Source: Hamiltosporidium magnivora (Eukaryota; Microsporidia; Dubosqiidae). Taken from it: DNA of 34,015 nt. The notes beneath the pieces are model-generated. The model saw only the letters and a list, made by a program, of their open reading frames with translations. It was not told the origin of the DNA and ran no database searches. A program made the translations under genes and the position numbers. Below, piece after piece: positions 22,141-30,201 of this stretch. The stretch spans positions 1 through 34,015 of the forward strand of contig PITI01000022.1 of assembly GCA_004325065.1 (NCBI GenBank). The letters are read 5' to 3'. Position 1 is the first letter of the stretch, and each line of letters opens with the position of its first letter.

Positions 22141-22439
22141 TATAATTAAATAAGAGTAACAATCTTTATAGGCCGTAATGCGATTGTGTAAGTATGTAAG
22201 TGAAACGATTGAGTGATTAATCTCATAAATGATAGTTTTTAGCTCGTTCGAAAGAAATCGATGATCAAAAACTACATTTATAAGCTAAATCAAAGGAGAT
22301 AGGGAGAATGAAATAGCGGAAATTGATTTTAGATGAAAATTTTTTTTTGTAGATGAATTCATCAATATGATTAGTATATTACTGAATTAATGAAAATTTA
22401 CTCATAATTTAATATATTCGAAAATAGAACGGCAAGATA

Positions 22440-25250
22440 GAAATAAATATTTCTTACTCATCACTTAAGAATTCTACTCTTTTGGTTTTTTGGGGGTTTA
22501 TTACAAATTATTTGTCATATCATAAAATAATAATCGGCAAGTTTTACAAAATATTATATTTTTTAGAATATTTTAGAGTTAAATAGGATTTATATTGCGA
22601 AATTCGATAAATATATTTTTTACATTTACTAGAGTTAAATGAAATTAATACCTAAGATATCAAAAAAAGTTTGTATCATTTCTAAAGCAGAACTACTTTT
22701 CACATAAATTATTTAACCATATTATGTAGTATTTTAGGATTTAAATCTTAAACAAATTCAGTTTCTATTTTTTTATTAATGATAACCATGTTATCTTTCT
22801 TATTGATACCAACCCTAATATACAGAGAATGAAAGTATATTTGGTAATAGATGCTGAATTTAATTAATTCTTCTAGTGGAATATGGCTGTATATCGGAAA
22901 GAGTCAAAATTTATTTATACTGCTACTAAATACACAAAAAATGTATTACCATGAATTATACTGACGAAGAGTGGTTACTTTTGGGTTTGTTTCATAATAT
23001 CCAAAAATGAAATTGATGAGATTGTATTCTATTAGTTGAAATTTGAGAAAACGAGTATATCGAGAGGTATAAATTTATAATTTGAAGAATAGAAATAGAA
23101 AGATTTAAAAAAGAAAATTCAACGGAATTTAATTTAAAAGCTTTTAAACTAGATAAACGAATTTATATTTTATGAAAAAGTGATTCAATAGGGAATATGC
23201 TGCCCATGAGATCGAAGATGTAGTAAATATTAATGTAATAAAAAACATTTTAGAATAATCAAATAGAAATCTGGAAATTTTCACTAGAAATATATATTAT
23301 TCTACAAAAAAACTACTAGAAAAAGATATAATTTTCGTTCTAACTCACCCGACGAAGATAAAATTGGAAATAAAGTGTATGTTTTCACAGTACTGGAATA
23401 AAAATTTTTAGAAAAAAATAAAAAATTTAAATTGAATAAATTTCTTACTCATCTAAATAGATGTACAAACAGCTAAACGAAAGTAAGCAATAATACCTAC
23501 CTCAAAGCAGAACTAATGAAAGGTGCAGATCATTAAATATGGCCATACTTGCGATTCACTATATTGTTCTTTTCTTTCCAAGAGAAGGGTTCCAATCCAA
23601 GATTCCGACAGATAATATTATAAGCCCAGTAAAAAAATAAAATGTTGAACAAATTACGATTGAATATAGTATTTGGAAAAAAAATAAAAGCAATTAAAAT
23701 TAAAGATCGCTAGGAAATTAGAAAATTCGGATGGACATTTTAAATTTAAATAGAATTGAAAGTTTAGGGCTTAGATAATCAGAAATATATATGTCATATA
23801 AAAGCATTTGTATTAGAATCAAGTTATCAAATATATAATTCTCCCAAAAAATTGTGATTAAATCATCAATTTATATCAATTATAACTATGATGAGATATC
23901 TTGTAAAAGTTTTTTCTAAATCGAGCGATGCTTTGAAGTTTTCGGTCCTGTGACTCGAGTTAAATATTACAGAATTATGTCTTTACAGTATTAAAGACTT
24001 GCTGAATTTATTAAAACTTTATGAAAATATTCATAATTTAGACTTTACAGCCACCGAGAACTATATTTCCGATTAAGAGTCCCCTTCGGTTTCATTGAAG
24101 TTTTAAGTAGAAAATATATTCAAGAAGTTAAGAAATTGTATATGTGATTTTTATATTTATAAATAAAATGTAAAAGTATTTGGTAAAAAAATTTTTGAAA
24201 GAATTAATTATTTATAGAAACAATTTTTAAGATATTTATTTTTCAGAATTGTTTTATGATTCACAAGAATATATCATAAAAAAATTAGAGTTCTTGAAAC
24301 AAAGCTTTTTTACGAGATTACAACTTTTTGCAATTTAAACAAATTTAAAAACTCGAATTTTGAGCTGCAATAATCTAAACCATCTAAACTTACATGGTTC
24401 ATAATTTTTTTAAAAAAAAAATTTGTCGAACTTAAATATTATAATTACGCGATGATTTATCAGAAGAAACTAATAAATTATTTAAATAAAATAAATTGAA
24501 ACCTATCCTTAAAATGTTGATTGAAGCTTGAAAGACTTAAAATAAAATTTTTGTCTTCAACATTAGCTCAAATTCGAATTCATAAATATTTCTATAACAA
24601 TTATTGTATTTATTTGATAAAACATTTTATCCCTTACTTAAATAGAAATAAAGATAAAATTTTCTGAAAAATTCCCAACATCAAATGATAAATTTTAAGG
24701 GGCTTAAAATAAAATATTTATATGCAAATATAGGTCGGAAATAAATTAAACGGACTAAAAAAATTATTTTTGAAATTTTTATTCCACATGGAAAAAAAAA
24801 TTTACATTGAAAACATGTAAGAAATCGAACGCTATCTGAAAATAGTACTGTGAAATCTGAGTGTAGAACGTTGGAAAATTATAATTTAAGAAATGAAGCA
24901 AAGCAATTTCATCTAGTAGGAGGAAATTCTTAGAGTAAGAATATTAATCGAGAATAAAAACTATCAGTGCTGAAAATTTCAACGATATAAAAGAATATTA
25001 CTTTAAATATATATCGGAGGCGAATGAAAGTTTTTTCTGATTCGATCTCGAGTAGTTAGATGAGAAAAACAGTAAAGAATACGAAATATCTGTCTACATG
25101 TGAAGCTTACTAAATTTTTCGTCTTTATAACCATATAATAACCTTTAAATATAACAGCAAAGAGGCTTTGGTAATCCCCGAGAGTGATTTTATAGACCTA
25201 AGAAAATATAAGGAATCGAACAAAATATATTGAAATTTCTTGTTGCCATT
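22440..25250 (+). pseudogene. LRR-like family protein pseudogene, copy C
   Basis: Heavily decayed but collinear with copy A. GGCAAGTTTTACAAAATATT (22533) corresponds to GACAAGTTTTATACAATATT (6086); GAGATTGTATTCTATTAG (23020) to GAGATCGTATTTTATCAG (6580); AGAATTGTTTTATGATTCAC (24245) to 7675. Protein fragments include FNDIKEYYFKYISEANESFF near 24.98 kb. No frame exceeds a few dozen codons without a stop. It probably extends further 3' than copy A's surviving part. It sits directly after the LINE on the same strand. Confidence 0.5.
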
Positions 25251-25959
25251 TATATACATGCTAAGTGGTTTTTGAAGCACCAGTGTAGACAGAATTTGCG
25301 GATGGGTTTATAAAATTAAGACTCATAATATAGCATTCCATTGATATGATATAGGTTTGGAATAAATATATGCATTGTTTGTGTGTAGACATATATATAT
25401 TAAATTTATATATGATCGGATTTCCCATTTGAATACTCGAGGGCATTTCACGCTACGAAATCATCAATCAGTTGCTCTTGAACAACATTAAAAATTTGAT
25501 AGTAAAATAAGTTTTTCAACACACAAAAAAGACATGGTTAAGTAAAATATATCACGAAATAGTGCAATTTGTTCCTTTAAATGCGCATCTTAAAATACAG
25601 AGATGGATTTAACAGGTGAATTTTTTACTAAACAGTAGAACAAAATCGATAATTTCAAAAATTATTACCTCTGATAATAACCATCCAATCTAAACTTATA
25701 ATTCCGGCAATGATAATTGTGAAAGAGTGAACAATAAATTTGCAGTAGAACTACTATATTACAACTCGTATGCCTTTGAAAATATCAGAACTAGTATAGA
25801 AAATCGTAATAAATCTAAAGTTGTAGAACAAATTTTCCTATAAAAAACGAGATACGCATTTTTCGTATATAAAAACTGAGTTCGTTTTCATAAGACCCTG
25901 TTATTATCACAAAAGGCTTTAATTAAACAAAAATAGCAAGAATAAAAAATTCGAATCAT

Positions 25960-27460
25960 TTTTTGAAAAAAATAATTGGACTTTCTTGGAGCGCGTTGGT
26001 TAATATTCTGGGCGCTTTAAACCTTAAGAAGAGTGTTTCGTGGTTAAAATTAATTTTATCGATGCATCGAGACGTGAATCCAAAATCATCGAAATTTTTA
26101 ATTTTTTTTATATTTAAATTTATTTATTCTAACTACTTTATTTTACATTTCTTCAAATTTATATCAATTTATTGTTTTTGAGTAATTCGGGGATTAAAAA
26201 GCACATACATTTCTTACTTATATTTAATATTTTGTTTGCTTTTGATGTATAAAAAGATTTGTGAGATCTTAAGAGGGTTGATTTGCTAAGCAAATACATA
26301 CTTTACAACTCTTGAATTGTCTGAAAAAGCAAAAAAGTATCGTCAGAGGAATAGAAATCTTCAATCTTGATTATATTAATATAATTCATCTTGTTTCACC
26401 AAAAGACTTCTTAAAATGGCTTTAAATTAAAAGAAAAAATTTTTAAATAATTTAGAAGAAGCAGAACTGGCACAGTCATATGAATTAGTAGAGTATTACG
26501 AAAATTTATTTGAAGAATATAATTCATGAAAAGGTGAGCTTTTTAGGGTACGAAGTTCTATATGAGAACTACTAAAAGAAGAAATAAGTTCACAAGATGA
26601 AACAATGATTTAGTGTATCTAAAATAGAATTGCATCACAAGATAAAAGTAATATGGAAATGCTGCTAAAATCCGGTAAACCGGTAAATAATTCCGAGAAA
26701 CGATGTGATAAAATGATTTAGCGTAATTAATCATCCTACACGATGTATTGGTTACATTTTTACATGCAATTCTTTAAATTCGTACTAATTGAAATACAAA
26801 ATAAGATTTTGGAGTCTCTTAGTCATAAACCTTCGTAAAAAAAACTATATGAGAATAATAGATGTACCAGAATTAAAAACTATACCAATATTCTAAATAA
26901 TCGAACAGATTTATGGATGTATTTAAGAGAAAATATGACCCAACACTCAATTATGTAGAAATACATTCCTGGAGTCAATTTCGAATATTTTAAAACCCAA
27001 AAGCTTAGGAAATATCATTTATTAGTGAAGGAGTACCTCGTTTTTTTTGAAGATTCGATATGTGATAACTTTGCACAGTTTGTTACAATACCATAAAATG
27101 ATCTTATAACATATTTATATATACTGAAAAGACACGGGTTTTAAGTGATAGTGAAAAATGACACACTGAAACAAATAAATTTAATTTGAAGCAGACTATT
27201 CGATTCAAATTAAACGCCAAGGTGAGCTAATAGAAAGTATCAATATGTGTTTAAGAAAAGGTCGAAATACATCCGAAACTAGTAGCTTTTTTAAGATAAG
27301 TAAGAAGTGGATTTTTATTTTACAAAAAAAACGCAAACATTTAATCCCGCATTTCTCTGTGAAAAAATCCTTGACAAAGATTCTATAAAAGATTACAAAC
27401 AAAGCCGGATATATATAAGAATAATAAGGGTGAACAAGATGCAGATATATGATCATTAGG
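25960..27460 (+). pseudogene. Decayed coding DNA, unrecognised
   Basis: Several + strand frames read like protein with scattered stops. 25963-26181 begins KKIIGLSWSALVNILGALNL. Near 26.44-26.72 kb frames read LEEAELAQSYELVEYYENLF, ELLKEEISSQDETM and SNMEMLLKSGKPVNNSEKRC. Near 27.32-27.45 kb a frame gives FLCEKILDKDSIKDYKQSRI. These are rich in E, K, S and L rather than the F/I/Y/K expected from random AT-rich DNA. They could be one gene or several. No domain was recognised; the helical, acidic middle part suggests coiled-coil. The - strand ORF at 27205-27456 is the shadow of this. Confidence 0.35.
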
Positions 27461-27502
27461 ATATTAACATTTAATCTAGTATTTTAACATCTGGGGTGAA
27501 GA

Positions 27503-27965
27503 GAGTATAATTACATTAAAAACTATCTGGTTGGTAATGAGTACGTAGAATTGGTGTGAAATTAATTTTTGTTATTTTTTTGGAATATAAACCACACTAG
27601 ATCTATAGACTAAGCTCCTATAATCCCGAGTTTCCCCCTATTAAAAGAAACAAATGGGGAATTTTCATTTGTTCATCCTCGACACGAAAGGTAAAAGAGG
27701 AATGGAATAGTAAGTATTGTAAATATAGAAATTTAACTAAAAATTGAGAGATGATAACCACATTAAAAATTATCTGCTTGACAAAACTAACTTAAAATGG
27801 TGTAAAAGATAATTTTTGCCATTTTGGTGGGATATAAACTACACAAGATCTATAGACTGATCACCATAATTCGGAAATTTAACAGACCGACGGAACATAT
27901 TGTAAACCTTCATTTGTTCATCTTTACACCGAAAGGTTATAGATATTGAAAAAGTAATCTAAGTA
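27503..27965. repeat. Diverged direct duplication, unit about 245 bp
   Basis: Two head-to-tail copies, about 27503-27720 and 27750-27965. Shared blocks: ACATTAAAAACTATCTG (27512) with ACATTAAAAATTATCTG (27760); ATCTATAGACT (27601 and 27848); TTCATTTGTTCATC (27665 and 27910) followed by ACACsGAAAGGT. Offsets stay at 245-247 bases. Neither copy has a clear ORF. They lie just downstream of the - strand gene at 28.0-28.5 kb. They could be a duplicated 3' flank or solo ends of a small element. Confidence 0.65.
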
Positions 27966-28002
27966 ATAAACTCTAATACGAAAAAAAATATGAAAACCTT
28001 TA

Positions 28003-28470
28003 TTAGACAAAACTGTAATCGTTTATAACATTAAGATATCCTTCGATTGCATTCATTAATGTCTCATATAGAATAATGTTCTTTTTGTCTATTTTTTTTT
28101 CTTGTAAATCTTTTTTTATAATTAAAAACTTTTTATAGAACTTATTAAGAAAAAATTGCTTGTATATTTCCGTTGGCGCAGACCAAAGGTTGATTATATC
28201 AGATCTTAGGCTATTAATCTGAAACTTTTCACTTGCTAATTTTAGTTTATAATCTAATATTTTCAATCGAAAATAAATATTATCATCTATTTGGTAGACT
28301 GTAACACACACCCCAGAAATGGTTCCAAATGTTCTTTCATCATCTGATTTCGACAAAGAAATATAGTCTTCCTCGTTATCACTTATATTTTCATACATAT
28401 ATTCTAGTCCATTACCAACCATAGTATTTTTTGAAATTTCAGCAAAAAAACATATATAAATAAAAAACAT
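28003..28470 (-). CDS. Hypothetical protein, 155 aa, possible signal sequence
   Basis: An intact ATG-to-TAA frame with good protein texture and mixed codons, unlike the chance frames around it. Residues 1-13 (MFFIYICFFAEIS) are hydrophobic and could be a short signal peptide or anchor. An alternative start is Met17, which would remove that segment. Residues about 24-46 are acidic (ENISDNEEDYISLSKSDDER), followed by a region with beta-like alternation (TFGTISGVCVTVYQIDDNIY) and a helical, Lys-rich C-terminal half ending in YLNVINDYSFV. One cysteine lies near the N-terminus and one at about 54. No family recognised. It is the only gene between the decayed tract and AGM1. Direct repeats lie 3' of it and a 54-bp tandem array 5' of it. 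Confidence 0.6.
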   Translation of the reverse strand: MFFIYICFFAEISKNTMVGNGLEYMYENISDNEEDYISLSKSDDERTFGTISGVCVTVYQIDDNIYFRLKILDYKLKLASEKFQINSLRSDIINLWSAPTEIYKQFFLNKFYKKFLIIKKDLQEKKIDKKNIILYETLMNAIEGYLNVINDYSFV

Positions 28471-28718
28471 GGATATTAATTCGTAGAATTACATAAATAT
28501 AAAATATTCTATATATAGAAATCTTATTTTTTTCATATTCAATAGTAGAAATTATTATTACACTAAAATAAAAATTCTTATTCCAATATGAATTTTAAAT
28601 TACATGAATAACAAAAAATTTATATTATCAGATTTAAATATACTTCTTAGTATAACAATAGTTCTATTTCTAATATTATTTACTCACTTATTTCATTTTA
28701 TATATTTCTTCTTTTTGA

Positions 28719-28935
28719 TTTGAACTTTTAAAGAATTATTTTTCTAAAAATTTATTTGATATTTCTTTTTACTTTGCACTTTAAAGAAATATTATTCTCT
28801 CCAAATTAGAACTTTTAAAGAATTATTTTTCAAGAATTATATTTTTTTTCTCTCCAAATTAGAACTTTTAAAGAAATATTTTTTCAAAAATTATATTTTT
28901 TTTCTCTCCAAATTAGAACTTTTAAAGGATTTAAG
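28719..28935. repeat. Tandem repeat, unit about 54 bp
   Basis: The string CTCTCCAAATTAGAACTTTT begins at 28797, 28850 and 28904 (spacing 53 and 54). Each is followed by AAAGAAwTATTTTTC and a T-rich run. Degraded copies of the GAACTTTTAAAG part occur at 28722 and 28776. Probably a minisatellite grown by slippage, upstream of the - strand gene. Confidence 0.8.
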
Positions 28936-29129
28936 ATATTTTTTTCTCTTTACACTTATATAATGATTGAGAGTGAATAATATAATTCTTTTGCTTATCA
29001 AGGAGTAGATAAAATGTGTAAAAATCATATTTTAGAGTCTTAAAATGTGAACCAAACTATACATTCTGTTGTCTAGGAGATTTCGTTAGAGTAAAAAGAG
29101 GTCTACAAAAAGTGACACATTTTCAAAAA

Positions 29130-29482
29130 AAACTTTGTAGTTTTTTATGAAACAAGATTAAAAACCACGATTGAGATTTTAGATAATGACCATTTAAAAT
29201 CATAGAAACCTAGCCTTGCTCACATAGTTCAGAAGACTTTAGCGTTTAGAAAATTCAAAAACAAAACCACCTCTGACCCAGAAAGGCTAAATAGTATGTC
29301 ATACCAGTTGTTATTACACAGGTTTTTTAAAATGACACAATGTAAGTCATCGAGATATATCTTACCTAGAAGTTTATTGTGGTTTGAAAATATAAACCAA
29401 AAAGAAATGCTGCATAGTTCTTGGTGAGACCAGGATAAGTTTCGATCCACTATTACACTCCAGAAAACAGACATAAACTAAC
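29130..29482 (+). pseudogene. Possible decayed ORF, unrecognised
   Basis: From about 29136 a + strand frame is open for roughly 115 codons apart from TAG near 29202 and TGA near 29427, ending in TAA at 29477-29479. It reads as ordinary protein (KTTIEILDNDHLKS, KNKTTSDPERLNSMSYQLLL, SRYILPRSLLWFENINQKEM). There is no clear start; the frame has further stops upstream. The overlapping - strand 81-codon ORF (29229-29474) is the alternative, but it ends and starts without context and its composition is less convincing. No family recognised; a transposase or retroelement fragment is possible. Confidence 0.3.
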
Positions 29483-29894
29483 TTTCAAAATTTACACACC
29501 AATTTAATACTTCCAAACATCTGTATACAAAAAACCTCAAAATATAGGTATCTAACGAATATTATGAAGTATTAGTAGAAGATCATCATTCTTCCCAAAC
29601 AAAAATTATTTTATTTCAAAATAATATAATACATGCCACTGTTTTAAAAAAATATCATTTTAAATATATATATTTTCATTAATATTTCATATTTTTTAAA
29701 CAATATCTTTCATAGTATTCTTTCCTAATAAACCCTCTTAAATCACCATTGTGTTTTATACGTTATAATTCACTATCATTTCATATTCTTTTATAAACAT
29801 AAGAATATTGTAAAAAAACACTTAATATTTAAATAAGTTACAGGTTTATTTAAGACAAGTCCTTCCTTCTCATTAAACATCTCCAAGTAAAATA

Positions 29895-30180
29895 TCACCA
29901 AATAATTAAATACCTTTAAAATAAATTTATAAACCCATCCAATAATTAAATATCTCAAAATAATTCGTTAAACTCATACTATTCAATAATTAAATATCTC
30001 AAAATAATAAATTAAACCCAGACCATCCAATAATTAAATATCTCAAAAGTTTTAAACCACCTCAAAATATTATAAATCCCCATCTCAAATTATTATAAAT
30101 CCCCATCTCAAAATTATAAACCCACACCATCCAATAATAAATTAAAGCCACCCCCTACCTCAAAATATTATAAATCCCCT
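29895..30180. repeat. Tandem A/T/C-rich repeats upstream of AGM1
   Basis: Two interlocked repeat types. AATAATTAAATA occurs at 29901, 29941, 29985 and 30029 (spacing 40, 44, 44), usually followed by TCTCAAAATAAT. CTCAAAATATTATAAATCCCC occurs at about 30061, 30084, 30107 (shortened) and 30159. The last copy ends about 20 bases before the AGM1 ATG, so any promoter must lie inside this array; TATTATAAATCCCC could serve as a TATA-like element. The + strand here has many C and very few G. Confidence 0.75.
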
Positions 30181-30201
30181 TCATTTTTTAAACCCTTAAA
30201 A

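Larger units (their letters stand above)
18940..22200 (+). mobile_element. Degraded non-LTR (LINE) retrotransposon, APE-type, RTE-like
   Basis: A single element can be followed through about 3.2 kb despite many frame breaks: a GC-richer leader, an apurinic-type endonuclease domain (19.27-19.72 kb), a reverse transcriptase (20.79-21.47 kb) and a C-terminal region (21.69-22.14 kb). The order and spacing match a single-ORF LINE of roughly 900-1000 residues. The ends are estimated. No target-site duplication or 3' simple repeat was identified, although the motif-bearing part stops near 22.15 kb. All domains are full of stops, so the copy is inactive. The class is inferred from motif wording typical of RTE-like elements of arthropods and other animals. 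Confidence 0.75.

Noticed and set aside
25261..25446. 61-codon - strand ORF
   Set aside because: Short, in a decayed region, no motif or conserved neighbour; likely chance.
25440..25620. Frame reading TWLSKIYHEIVQFV near 25.53 kb, reminiscent of an integrase zinc-binding domain
   Set aside because: The cysteines and histidines that define the domain are missing and no other pol motif lies nearby; resemblance too weak.
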